DNA of 14,964 nucleotides from an uncultured Lachnospiraceae bacterium (GCA_947628025.1 CANQYH010000044.1:1-14964); one strand, 5' to 3'; counted from the first letter of the stretch, positions 6,955 through 14,532 are shown. Notes: generated from the sequence alone by a model not told the origin. Made by a program: numbers and translations.

Positions 6955-8213
6955 GCGAAAGAAAAAGCGCCGCGATATTCGCCGGATCCATTCTGTCCGC
7001 CAGCCTGATCGCCGCCGCCTTAACCGCCATTCTTCTAACGAACTATTGCGGACGGATCCATATGCAGGTCCTGGAAAACGTCTGCCAGGAGATTCTTCAA
7101 ATGCAGCCGGAGACCGCGCCCGCGGTCCGGGCCGCTCTAAAACACACCCTTGATCAAAAGGATATCCCCCAGGCCGGAGTTCTTCTCCCGTCCTACGGCT
7201 ATCGGGCGTCGGATTTCTTCCGGCCCGTCAGAACCCACATATTTCTTTTTTCCCTGGCCGGCCTCGGAGCGAGCGCCGCGCTCTTCGGGATCACATGGGG
7301 CTTCCGCCGCCAAAGAGACGCCGCGCGGATCCGGGACCTTACGGACTACCTGGAAAAGATCAATACCGGAGGCGGCGGGGTCCTGCTGCCGGCCGGGGAA
7401 GACGATTTTTCCAGACTGCAGGACGAGATCTGCAAAACCGTAACGGAACTGCGCCAGACGAGGTCCGCCGCCCTGGACGCCAAAAATCATTTCGCGGAAA
7501 ATCTTTACAATATCGCCCATCAGATCAAAACGCCGATCACCGCCATTTCCCTGGCCGTGCAGACGCTCCAGGAGACGGCGGCGGAAGAAAGCGGCGCATA
7601 TCCGGCCCCATCTTCGAAGCAATCGTCCCCTCGTCCGGCAATCCATCCCGACTGCCGGCCCGTCTGCGGGCGCCTGACCCAGATCCGGCGTCAGCTGTCC
7701 CGGCTTTCTCATCTGGAAGAAGCCCTGCTTCTTTTGTCCCGCATCGATGCCGGCACTCTGCCCTTAGAGCCGCAGGATACCGACGTTTTCACGCTGCTTA
7801 TGCTGGCCGCCGACAATCTCCAGGAGCTGTCCGCCCGGGCCGCCGTTTCCATCGACGTCCCGGAATCCGACGCGGTCCCGGTCCGGGCCGACCCGGACTG
7901 GACCATGGAAGCTTTCATGAACCTCTTCAAGAACTGCCTGGAACACACGCCGCCCGGCGGGACCGTCCGCTGCGATTATGAGCGCAACCCTCTGTACGTC
8001 CAGATCCGGATCCGGGATACGGGCGCAGGTTTCGCGAGCGAGGACCTCCCGCATCTGTTTGAGCGCTTTTACCGCGGCAAAAACGCCTCCGGCGGCGGCA
8101 TCGGCATCGGTCTGGCTCTTTCCAAAGCGATCATTGAGAGCCAGAACGGGACCGTCAGCGCCGCGAACCTCCCGGACGGCGGGGCCTGTTTCGAAGTCCG
8201 TTTTTACGCCTGA
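6951..8213 (+). CDS. Sensor histidine kinase with extracytoplasmic sensor loop
   Basis: The 420-residue kinase has two membrane helices (about 8-30 and 97-117) bounding an extracytoplasmic region of about 65 residues, then a linker and the dimerisation/phosphotransfer domain. Its H box is NLYNIAHQIKTPI with phospho-acceptor H190. The ATPase domain carries an N box (MNLFKNCLEH, N328), G1 box (DTGAGF, 356-361), F box (LFERFYRG) and G2 box (GGGIGIGLAL). All catalytic motifs are intact. The outer loop is much longer than in BceS-type intramembrane sensors, so this kinase may sense a ligand directly. The stretch between the two helices of the dimerisation domain (about 209-240) holds a Pro/Ser-rich insert with two Cys (SGAYPAPSSKQSSPRP), longer than usual. 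The start overlaps the response regulator stop. Confidence 0.95.
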   Translation: MSERKSAAIFAGSILSASLIAAALTAILLTNYCGRIHMQVLENVCQEILQMQPETAPAVRAALKHTLDQKDIPQAGVLLPSYGYRASDFFRPVRTHIFLFSLAGLGASAALFGITWGFRRQRDAARIRDLTDYLEKINTGGGGVLLPAGEDDFSRLQDEICKTVTELRQTRSAALDAKNHFAENLYNIAHQIKTPITAISLAVQTLQETAAEESGAYPAPSSKQSSPRPAIHPDCRPVCGRLTQIRRQLSRLSHLEEALLLLSRIDAGTLPLEPQDTDVFTLLMLAADNLQELSARAAVSIDVPESDAVPVRADPDWTMEAFMNLFKNCLEHTPPGGTVRCDYERNPLYVQIRIRDTGAGFASEDLPHLFERFYRGKNASGGGIGIGLALSKAIIESQNGTVSAANLPDGGACFEVRFYA

Positions 8214-8222
8214 ACCAGCCCG

Positions 8223-8274
8223 TCCGGATTCGGCACATCCGGATTCGTCTCGTCCGGATTCGTCTCGTCCGGAT
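8223..8274. repeat. 15-bp tandem repeat (3.5 units) after the kinase gene
   Basis: TCCGGATTCGGCACA (8223-8237) is followed by two identical TCCGGATTCGTCTCG units (8238-8252 and 8253-8267) and a partial TCCGGAT (8268-8274). The block starts 10 nt after the kinase stop and ends about 10 nt before the predicted operator of the ABC genes. Each unit begins with the palindrome TCCGGA. It is not in a coding frame of any supported gene. Confidence 0.85.
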
Positions 8275-8284
8275 CGCCGCTCCG

Positions 8285-8333
8285 GTCACTGAGTTGTCAC
8301 TTTACTTTGCTATACTGTTGACAGGGGATCCCC
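8285..8333 (+). promoter_or_regulatory. Predicted activated promoter and operator of the ABC transporter genes
   Basis: A good -10, TATACT (8311-8316), has no recognisable -35 at 17 nt. Instead two GTCAC words (8285-8289 and 8296-8300) are spaced 11 bp start to start, one helical turn, directly over the -35 position. That is the arrangement of OmpR/PhoB-activated promoters. TGTCA (8295-8299) and TGACA (8319-8323) also form a wider inverted repeat flanking the -10. A perfect palindrome GGGGATCCCC (8324-8333) lies at the probable transcription start. The leader to the ABC start is about 95 nt. The natural regulator candidate is the response regulator encoded upstream. Confidence 0.5.
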
Positions 8334-8418
8334 AAAACCGCGTCCTCCGCACACCGGGCGCAGGGCGTTCCCCGCGAACCGCTGGAAACAGTCACCCAAC
8401 GAGAAAGGAGATAACTCA

Positions 8419-9099
8419 ATGGAACTCTTACACTGTGAAAAACTCACCAAAATCTATGGCGCCGGCTCCGGTCAGGTCATGGCCCTGCGCGGCGTCGACC
8501 TGTCCGTCGAAAAGGGAGAATTCGTCGCCGTCGTCGGGGCTTCCGGCTCCGGCAAATCTACGCTTCTCCATATCCTGGGCGCGGTGGACCGGCCCACTTC
8601 CGGCAAAGCCGCCGTGGACGGGACCGACCTCTCCGGCCTGAACCAGACCCAGGCCGCGATCTTCCGCCGCCGCAAGGTAGGGCTGGTCTATCAATTCTAC
8701 AACCTGATCCCGACGCTCACCGCCCGCCAAAATATCCTCATGCCCCTGGCGCTGGACAAAAAGAAACCCAATCCGGAATTTTTTGACCAGATCACCGGCT
8801 CCCTCGGCATCGCGGACCGGCTCGACGCGCTTCCCGGCCAGCTCTCCGGCGGCCAGCAGCAGCGCGTCGCCATCGCCCGCTCCCTGATCTACCGCCCGGC
8901 GCTCCTTTTGGCGGACGAGCCGACCGGCAGCCTGGACCGGAAAAATTCCCGGGAGATCGTCGACATGCTGAAGCTTTCCAACCGCAATCTGGGACAGACC
9001 ATCGTGCTGATCACCCACGACGAGAAAGTGGCTCTGGAAGCGGACCGGATCGTCTCCATCGAAGACGGGCGCATCATCAAAGACGAACGGCGGAGGTGA
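8419..9099 (+). CDS. ABC transporter ATP-binding protein (MacB/LolD/BceA type)
   Basis: The 226-residue ATPase is complete: Walker A GASGSGKST (40-48), Q loop at Q92 in VYQFYNLIPTLT, signature LSGGQQQRVAIARSL (142-156), Walker B LLLADEP with catalytic E167, D loop SLD and H-loop H200 in LITHD. The sequence LLHILGAVDRPTSG and the short length place it in the group that pairs with FtsX-type permeases (MacB, LolD, FtsE, BceA) rather than with importers. Such pairs do mechanotransmission or extrude peptides and lipids, often conferring resistance to antimicrobial peptides. AGGAGA ending 8 nt before the ATG is a strong ribosome binding site. It is followed immediately by the permease, whose ribosome binding site lies inside this gene's last codons. 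Confidence 0.95.
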   Translation: MELLHCEKLTKIYGAGSGQVMALRGVDLSVEKGEFVAVVGASGSGKSTLLHILGAVDRPTSGKAAVDGTDLSGLNQTQAAIFRRRKVGLVYQFYNLIPTLTARQNILMPLALDKKKPNPEFFDQITGSLGIADRLDALPGQLSGGQQQRVAIARSLIYRPALLLADEPTGSLDRKNSREIVDMLKLSNRNLGQTIVLITHDEKVALEADRIVSIEDGRIIKDERRR

Positions 9100-9104
9100 C
9101 GGAC

Positions 9105-11327
9105 ATGTGGAACGATTACTCAAAAAGCTACATCAAAAACAACCGCGCCTCCAGCCTCTCCGTCATCGCGGCCGCGTTCATCTCCGCGCTGCTGCTGTCG
9201 CTTCTGTGCAGTCTTTTCTATAATCTGTGGAAATATGAAGCAGAGCGCATCGAACTGGAAGAGGGCCCGTGGCACAGCCGTATCGAGGGCGTGATCCGCG
9301 ACGAGGACCTGGAAATGATCCGCGATTTTGCCCATGTCGAGAGCGCCGACAGGGTCCCCGAACAGGGAACCTCCCCGGAACCGTCCGCCGCCGTCGATCT
9401 CCGGTTCGACGATATGGGCCTCGTCCTGGAAAATACGCCCAGGATCGCCGCGCTGCTGGATATCCCGCCGGAAAATATCTCCTATCACCACTCGCTCCTG
9501 GCGCTGTATATGGTCCGCGACCCCCAGGACACGGCCCCGCGGCTGATCTTCCCGCTGTTTCTGGCCGTCACGATCGCGGCCTCCCTGTCCCTGATCGCCA
9601 TTATCCACAATTCATTCGCCGTCTCCATGAACGCCCGCGTCCGCCAGCTCGGCATTCTCTCCAGCATCGGGGCCACGCCGAAGCAGCTCCGCGCCTGCCT
9701 GCTGCAGGAAGCGGCCGCGCTCTGCGCCGTCCCCGTCGCGGCCGGCGATCTGCTGGGGATCCTGACCAGCATGGGACTGCTGCGGATGAGCAACGCGCTG
9801 CTGGACGGCAGGATCGAAGGACGGCACGAGGCGGTCTTCGGCTATCATCCGCTGGTATTCGCGCTGACGCTTCTGGCGACCGTCGCCACCGTCTGGATCT
9901 CCGCCTGGATGCCGGCCCGGAAACTCTCCCGCCTGACCCCGCTGGAAGCCATCCGGGACGCCGGCGAACCGCGGTTGAAGCGCAGGAACCGTTCCCGCCT
10001 GCTGGCTCTGCTGTTCGGCGTACCCGGCGAACTAGCCGGAAACGCCCTGAAAGCCCAGAAAAAGGCCCTCCGGACCGCTTCCCTGTCCCTGGTATTTTCT
10101 TTCCTGGCGTTTACCGTCATGCAGTGCTTTTTCACCCTGTCGGCCATCAGCACACGTGAAACCTATTTCGAACGCTATATGGGCGTCTGGGACGTGATGG
10201 CGACGGTAAAGAACGCTTCCGCCGGCACGTTTGCGGAAACCGATGAGATCCGCAGCCTGCCCGGCGCGGAATCCGTGACCGTGTACCAGAAAGCGGCCGC
10301 CAGGCGGGTCGTCGCTTCCGGAGAATGTACCGATGAAATGCTGGCGTTCGGCGGCTTTGAGGGCGCGCCCGCCGGTGATGTGACGCCCCTGGACTGGGGC
10401 TGGCTGGTCAACGCGCCCCTCGTCATCCTGGACGACGCAGGATTTTTGTCCTACTGCGCCCAGATCGGCGCCGAGCAGCGGCTGGACGGCGCCGTGATCC
10501 TCAACCGGATCCGCGACGTGACCAATCCCGATTTCCGCCATCCCCGGTTTTTCCCATATATCCGGGAAGACGCCGGAACCAGCGTCCTGCTGCAGGCCGC
10601 CAGCGTCTCGGTATCCGCGGAGGTCCCCGTCCTGGCCTACACCGATCAGGTCCCGCCCCTGCGGGAGGAATATGCCACGCTGGACTATTACGAGCTGGTC
10701 CATTTTCTTCCCGTATCCCTGTGGCGGGAGATCGGGGACCGGATCGGCGGGGCAGAACCCGACTTTTATATCCAGGTGCGTGCCCGCGAAAACGCGACCC
10801 GCGCCGAACTGGACAGCCTGCAGCAAGAGATCCGCCGTCTCCTGACCGCCTCCGGCTACACGGCGGAGAGTGAGAACCGTCTCCAGGAACAGGAAACCAA
10901 CGACACGCAGATCCGGGGCATGATGGCGTTTTTTTCCCTGTTCTGCATCCTTTTGGCGGTCATCGGCGCCGGCAGCCTCTTCTCCAACGCCTTGGGCTTC
11001 GTGCGTCAGCGGAAGCGTGAATTTGCCCGCTATCTGTCCGTCGGCCTGACGCCGGAAGAGATCCGAAAGATATTTTGCATTGAGGCGCTGGTCATCGCCG
11101 GCCGCCCGGTCCTGATCACTGTGCCGGCCGCCGCGCTCGCCGTCTTCCTCATGCTGCGCGCCAGCTATATGGATCCGGGCGAATTTCTGGCGGAGGCCCC
11201 GCTGCTCCCCATCGCCGCTTTCCTGCTGGCGATCCTGGCCTCCGTCGCTCTGGCCTACCGGCTCGGCTGGCGCGGCCTGCAAAAACTCCGCCTGGCGGAG
11301 ATCCTGCGGGACGACACGATGCTGTAA
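9105..11327 (+). CDS. Large FtsX-type ABC permease
   Basis: The 740-residue membrane protein has a first helix at about 16-41, a first FtsX core at about 145-275 (helices near 148-170, 203-222 and 250-268, with RVRQLGILSSIGATPKQL between), and another helix near 325-347. A large extracytoplasmic domain of about 250 residues follows, then a second FtsX core near 605-725, with the matching motif RKREFARYLSVGLTPEEI. This duplicated architecture belongs to the MacB/FtsX permease superfamily and contrasts with BceB, which has one large loop between helices 7 and 8. A GTG at 9096 could add three residues, but the ribosome binding site GGAGG (9092-9096) overlaps it and lies 8 nt from ATG 9105, so 9105 is chosen. 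It ends the cassette. The substrate is not evident. Confidence 0.93.
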   Translation: MWNDYSKSYIKNNRASSLSVIAAAFISALLLSLLCSLFYNLWKYEAERIELEEGPWHSRIEGVIRDEDLEMIRDFAHVESADRVPEQGTSPEPSAAVDLRFDDMGLVLENTPRIAALLDIPPENISYHHSLLALYMVRDPQDTAPRLIFPLFLAVTIAASLSLIAIIHNSFAVSMNARVRQLGILSSIGATPKQLRACLLQEAAALCAVPVAAGDLLGILTSMGLLRMSNALLDGRIEGRHEAVFGYHPLVFALTLLATVATVWISAWMPARKLSRLTPLEAIRDAGEPRLKRRNRSRLLALLFGVPGELAGNALKAQKKALRTASLSLVFSFLAFTVMQCFFTLSAISTRETYFERYMGVWDVMATVKNASAGTFAETDEIRSLPGAESVTVYQKAAARRVVASGECTDEMLAFGGFEGAPAGDVTPLDWGWLVNAPLVILDDAGFLSYCAQIGAEQRLDGAVILNRIRDVTNPDFRHPRFFPYIREDAGTSVLLQAASVSVSAEVPVLAYTDQVPPLREEYATLDYYELVHFLPVSLWREIGDRIGGAEPDFYIQVRARENATRAELDSLQQEIRRLLTASGYTAESENRLQEQETNDTQIRGMMAFFSLFCILLAVIGAGSLFSNALGFVRQRKREFARYLSVGLTPEEIRKIFCIEALVIAGRPVLITVPAAALAVFLMLRASYMDPGEFLAEAPLLPIAAFLLAILASVALAYRLGWRGLQKLRLAEILRDDTML

Positions 11328-11366
11328 ATCCCGGTTCGCCAGGGTCCGCTTTCCCTTTCTGCCCGC

Positions 11367-11422
11367 AAAAAAGCCGGCCGTTCATCCCGTTGAAAGCCGT
11401 ATCCCGGAATGAACGACCGGCC
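11367..11422 (-). terminator. Rho-independent terminator of spoVG
   Basis: On the minus strand a 13-bp stem (11421-11409 with 11385-11373) closes a loop of about 23 nt and is followed by TTTTTT (11372-11367). One pair is G-U only in minus-strand RNA, supporting that direction. It lies 60 nt after the spoVG stop. For the convergent permease transcript the same stem has no T-run, so it would work poorly there; no separate plus-strand terminator is visible after 11327. Confidence 0.85.
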
Positions 11423-11481
11423 AATGATCTTGCTGCCTCTTCTATAGATGTCGAATGCGGCCTGCGCTGCCGCAATAAATT

Positions 11482-11766
11482 TTAGTACGTGCTTGGTATT
11501 CCTTCGCTGCCTGCCTCTGTAGTCTCATACTTATCCAAAATCACACGCTGAATCATATCCCTTGTCTCAGAATTGATCGGATGGGCGATGTCACGATACT
11601 CACCCTCAGCCGTTTTGCGGCTGGGCATCGCGATAAACAGGCCTCTTTCCCCTTCGATAACTTTAATGTCATGAATGACAAATTCGTTATCCAGGGTAAT
11701 GGAGACGATCGCTTTCATCTTCCCTTCTTTCTCGATTCTCCTGACCCTTACGTCTGTGATCTGCAT
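11482..11766 (-). CDS. spoVG: Septation/sporulation regulator SpoVG
   Basis: From ATG 11766 the 94-residue protein begins MQITDVRVRRI. The SpoVG core follows: MKAIVSITLDNEFVIHDIKV, then GLFIAMPSRK and YRDIAHPINSETR. Length and motifs match the family (about 84-97 residues). SpoVG is a small nucleic-acid-binding regulator affecting asymmetric septation, capsule and virulence genes in various Firmicutes. An upstream in-frame start at 11862 would add 32 unrelated residues and is rejected: AGGAG (11773-11777) sits 6 nt before 11766. It lies 92 nt downstream of glgD on the same strand. No convincing sigma-H promoter was found in that gap, so it may be expressed by read-through from glgCD. A terminator follows at 11367-11422. 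Confidence 0.96.
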   Translation of the reverse strand: MQITDVRVRRIEKEGKMKAIVSITLDNEFVIHDIKVIEGERGLFIAMPSRKTAEGEYRDIAHPINSETRDMIQRVILDKYETTEAGSEGIPSTY

Positions 11767-11820
11767 ACTGTACTCCTCTCTGTCATCTTCTTGTTCCCCG
11801 CCTGCGCATAGTTCGGCACG

Positions 11821-11855
11821 GGTGGAGCGTGGCAAAGCGTCCGCTCCCTTCCACC
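11821..11855 (-). other. Imperfect hairpin between glgD and spoVG
   Basis: GGAGCG (11824-11829) pairs with CGCTCC (11842-11847) around a 12-nt loop, with possible extension by GGTGG/CCACC outside a bulge. No T-run follows in the minus direction, so it is more likely a processing or attenuation element than a terminator. It could uncouple spoVG from glgCD expression, but this is inference. Confidence 0.3.
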
Positions 11856-11858
11856 TCC

Positions 11859-12980
11859 TCACAGCGTATACCGGGCGTTCTTCTCGACGACGATTTTCAC
11901 GTCGCCGGGAGACCCGATATACGTCATATTGGCTCTGATCGTGTCACGGCTTTCTACGATACAGTTCTCAATGACGGTATTATCGCCGATATACACATCA
12001 TTGAGAATGATGGAATTCTTAATCACGCAGTTATTACCAATATAGGCCTGGCGGAACAAAATCGAATTCTCCACCGTGCCGTTGATAATGCTGCCGCTGG
12101 ATACCAGGCTGTTGCGGACCGACGCGCCGGGATTGTATTTCGCGGGCGGCATGTCCCCCACCTTGGAGTATATTTCCGGATATTCACGGAAGAAATAATT
12201 CCGCACCTCCGGCTTCAGGAAATCCATATTTGTTTTATAATAAGACTCCACCGACGCAATATTGCTCCAGTAGGTATCCAGTTCATAGGCATAGATCCGC
12301 TTTACATTCTTATAGCGGACCAGAATATCATTGACAAAATCAAAACGGTCTTCCTGGACGCAGCGCTCGATCAGCTCGATCAGCTGGCGTCTCCGGATCA
12401 CATAAATGCCGCAGGAGATCGTATTGGACTCCGCCACCATCGGCTTCTCCTGGAAATCCACGATGCGGCCGTCGTCATTGACTTTCACCACGCCGAAACG
12501 CGTCACATCCTCGGCCGGCGGCATGGTCTTGCAGACGATCGTGATATCCGCCTTCTTCTCCACATGGTACTCCAGCACCTTGTTATAATCCAGCTTATAG
12601 ATGCCGTCCCCGGCGGCTATGACCACATACGGCTCGTGGCTGTTCTTCAAAAAATCCAGATTCTGGTACAGGGCGTCCGCCGTCCCGCGATACCAGTCGT
12701 TGTTCTCCGCCGTGATCGTCGGCGTGAACAGATAGAGTCCTCCCTGCTTGCGCCCGAAATCCCACCACTTGGAGGAATTCAGATGCTCGTTCAAAGACCG
12801 GGAATTGTACTGGGTAAACACAGCCACCTTGGCAATATGAGAATTGGACATATTGCTCAGGACAAAATCCACGCTGCGGTAGCTCCCTGCGATGGGCATC
12901 GCCGCGATCGCGCGTTTTCTGGACAATTCCCGCATACGCTTGTTATTGCCGCCCGCCAAAACTACGCCTATCGCTCTCAT
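11859..12980 (-). CDS. glgD: Glycogen biosynthesis protein GlgD (ADP-glucose pyrophosphorylase-like subunit)
   Basis: The 373-residue protein has an N-terminal nucleotidyltransferase fold (about 1-240) and a C-terminal left-handed beta-helix of hexapeptide type (about 270-370; SLVSSGSIINGTVENSILF). It resembles GlgC but is shorter and its nucleotide-binding loop is changed: AGGNNKRM at 9-16 instead of GGQGSRL. The catalytic segment reads AGDGIYKLDY where GlgC has SGDHIYKMDY. The sugar-phosphate motifs WYRGTADALYQN and FQEKP remain. In Firmicutes GlgD has little or no catalysis alone but stimulates GlgC in a GlgC/GlgD heterotetramer, so a regulatory subunit role is expected. The ATG overlaps the glgC stop by 4 nt (ATGA), consistent with stoichiometric, coupled translation. 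Confidence 0.96.
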   Translation of the reverse strand: MRAIGVVLAGGNNKRMRELSRKRAIAAMPIAGSYRSVDFVLSNMSNSHIAKVAVFTQYNSRSLNEHLNSSKWWDFGRKQGGLYLFTPTITAENNDWYRGTADALYQNLDFLKNSHEPYVVIAAGDGIYKLDYNKVLEYHVEKKADITIVCKTMPPAEDVTRFGVVKVNDDGRIVDFQEKPMVAESNTISCGIYVIRRRQLIELIERCVQEDRFDFVNDILVRYKNVKRIYAYELDTYWSNIASVESYYKTNMDFLKPEVRNYFFREYPEIYSKVGDMPPAKYNPGASVRNSLVSSGSIINGTVENSILFRQAYIGNNCVIKNSIILNDVYIGDNTVIENCIVESRDTIRANMTYIGSPGDVKIVVEKNARYTL

Positions 12981-14251
12981 AACACGCCACCTGCTTTCAT
13001 GATAAAGTCACCGCTGCCAAGCTGTCCGCCCGGATAATCCGATGCCTCGGTCTCTCCGGAAATGGCTGTGTTCCTGCCGATCTTTACCCCGTCCGGGATA
13101 ACGCTGCGTTCTCCGATCGCCGCCAGATCTGACTGGTAGACTTTCGGATCGTATGTACTGGGCGCGTACTCCCCAACGCCGATCTGCACATTTTTACCGA
13201 TCCGCACATCCTCCGCCACGATCGCCCGGTCCAAGACGCTGCCCTCGCCCACAAGGCTTCCGCGCATGACGATGGAATCCCGGACCACGGCTCCCGGTCC
13301 GACGATGACGCCGGCTCCGATCACGGAATTGATCACGGTGCCGTAGATCTCCGTCCCCTCGCTGACGATGCTCCGCTCCACGCGCGCTCCCGCGGCGACA
13401 AACTGCGGCGGAATGATATCGCTTTTCGTATAGATCTTCCAATATTCCTCGTATAAATTAAACTCAGGAATAATGTCGATCAGTTCCATATTCGCTTCCC
13501 AGTAAGAGCTCAGCGTGCCCACGTCTTTCCAGTAGCCGTTATACTCATAGGCGAAGATCCTCTGCCCGTTTTCATGGCAGTACGGAATAATATGTTTGCC
13601 AAAGTCGCAGCCCGGCACCTCCGATAATGCCACAAGCGCCTCCCTGAGTACTTTCCAGGTAAAAATATAGATACCCATAGACGCCAGATTGCTTCTGGGG
13701 TTCTTCGGCTTTTCTTCGAATTCTGTGATTCGGTTTGTGTCGTCTGTGATTAGTATGCCGAACCGGCTGGCCTCTTCGATTGGTACTGGCATAGCGGCGA
13801 TCGTGACATCGGCGTTATTTGCCTTGTGGTACTCCAGCATGACCTCGTAATCCATCTTGTAGATGTGGTCCCCCGAAAGGATCAGGACGTATTCCGGATT
13901 ATAGCTCTCCATATATTCCAGATTCTGGAAAATGGCGTTGGCCGTGCCGGTATACCAGTCGCTGCCCATGCTCCTCTCATAAGGCGGGAGGATCGTAACG
14001 CCTCCCACGTTCCGGTCCAGGTCCCAGGGAATACCGATCCCGATGTGCGAATTCAGCCGCAGCGGCTGGTACTGGGTCAGCACTCCTACTGTATCTACGC
14101 CTGAGTTTATGCAGTTACTCAGTGGAAAATCGATGATCCGATACTTTCCGCCAAATGACACCGCCGGCTTGGCTACTTTCTGAGTTAAAACTCCCAAGCG
14201 GCTGCCCTGGCCCCCCGCCAGCAGCATGGCGATCATTTCTTTTTTAATCAC
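12977..14251 (-). CDS. glgC: Glucose-1-phosphate adenylyltransferase GlgC (ADP-glucose pyrophosphorylase)
   Basis: GlgC makes ADP-glucose from ATP and glucose-1-phosphate, the committed step of glycogen synthesis. From the GTG start the 424-residue protein begins with M/V-IKKEMIAMLLAGGQGSRLG. It has the nucleotide loop GGQGSRL (13-19), the glucose-1-phosphate segment WYTGTANAIFQN (99-110), catalytic D128 in SGDHIYKMDY and K181 in FEEKP. A C-terminal hexapeptide beta-helix spans about 290-410. An ATG at 14302 would add 17 residues that run through the promoter's TATAAT, so it is rejected. GTG 14251 is preceded by AGAGGTGA (14256-14263) at good spacing. It heads the glgC-glgD unit. Confidence 0.97.
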   Translation of the reverse strand: MIKKEMIAMLLAGGQGSRLGVLTQKVAKPAVSFGGKYRIIDFPLSNCINSGVDTVGVLTQYQPLRLNSHIGIGIPWDLDRNVGGVTILPPYERSMGSDWYTGTANAIFQNLEYMESYNPEYVLILSGDHIYKMDYEVMLEYHKANNADVTIAAMPVPIEEASRFGILITDDTNRITEFEEKPKNPRSNLASMGIYIFTWKVLREALVALSEVPGCDFGKHIIPYCHENGQRIFAYEYNGYWKDVGTLSSYWEANMELIDIIPEFNLYEEYWKIYTKSDIIPPQFVAAGARVERSIVSEGTEIYGTVINSVIGAGVIVGPGAVVRDSIVMRGSLVGEGSVLDRAIVAEDVRIGKNVQIGVGEYAPSTYDPKVYQSDLAAIGERSVIPDGVKIGRNTAISGETEASDYPGGQLGSGDFIMKAGGVL

Positions 14252-14290
14252 GCTATCACCTCTTGCTGTTAAAATTATAGTAGTGTGTAT

Positions 14291-14319
14291 ATTATAGCAC
14301 AATTTTAAGGATTAGTGAA
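14291..14319 (-). promoter_or_regulatory. Promoter of glgC-glgD
   Basis: The minus strand has TTCACT (14319-14314), a 17-nt spacer and a perfect TATAAT (14296-14291). The start would be near 14284, leaving a leader of about 33 nt before GTG 14251, enough only for the ribosome binding site. The spacer is AT-rich. Confidence 0.7.
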
Positions 14320-14487
14320 TAAAATAATAAAGAAATTTCCGGCGTAAAACATTCATAATTCAACTTGTTTTGTATCCTTTTGCGACTTATCGCCTCTCCC
14401 GCAGAACATGGAATCCGGAAATTCTGCATAAAGATGCCCGGATGATAGAAAGAGCTGCTCCTTTAGCTAGATTATAATAAATTTTAG
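14320..14487. other. Intergenic stretch without a supported gene
   Basis: This AT-rich segment separates the glgC promoter from the antitoxin RNA promoter. The only local structure noted is a small hairpin GCGA-CTTA-TCGC near 14380-14395. A 45-codon minus-strand frame crosses it but ends inside the glgC promoter and lacks family resemblance. I see no RNA gene or repeat in it. Confidence 0.4.
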
Positions 14488-14516
14488 TTGAATGTATGTG
14501 GAAAGTGTGGTATAGT
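14488..14516 (+). promoter_or_regulatory. Promoter of the antisense antitoxin RNA
   Basis: TTGAAT (14488-14493), a 17-nt spacer and TATAGT (14511-14516) give a housekeeping-type promoter with a predicted start near 14523. It faces the toxin gene and is followed about 100 nt later by a strong terminator, with no open reading frame between. Confidence 0.7.
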
Positions 14517-14532
14517 TATATAGAAAAGGAAA

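Noticed and set aside
8223..8274. CRISPR-like array
   Set aside because: Units are contiguous 15-mers without spacers and no cas genes are present.
10032..11282. 416-codon minus-strand frame opposite the permease
   Set aside because: It is a shadow frame rich in Gly, Gln and Asp. The plus-strand FtsX motifs and ribosome binding site decide for the permease.
11367..11422. Bidirectional terminator serving the permease gene
   Set aside because: The T-run and the G-U pair support only the minus direction. The plus side is followed by mixed sequence.
11767..11862. Upstream start of SpoVG at 11862
   Set aside because: The 32 extra residues are unlike SpoVG, and the AGGAG at 11773-11777 belongs to ATG 11766.
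11829..13037. 402-codon plus-strand frame opposite glgD
   Set aside because: It is a mirror of hexapeptide-repeat codons. GlgD has full family resemblance and translational coupling to GlgC.
14252..14302. N-terminal extension of GlgC from ATG 14302
   Set aside because: The added residues run through the TATAAT box and the ribosome binding site. GTG 14251 gives the expected family N-terminus.
14292..14429. 45-codon minus-strand frame upstream of glgC
   Set aside because: It ends inside the glgC promoter -10 box, has no good ribosome binding site and resembles no family.
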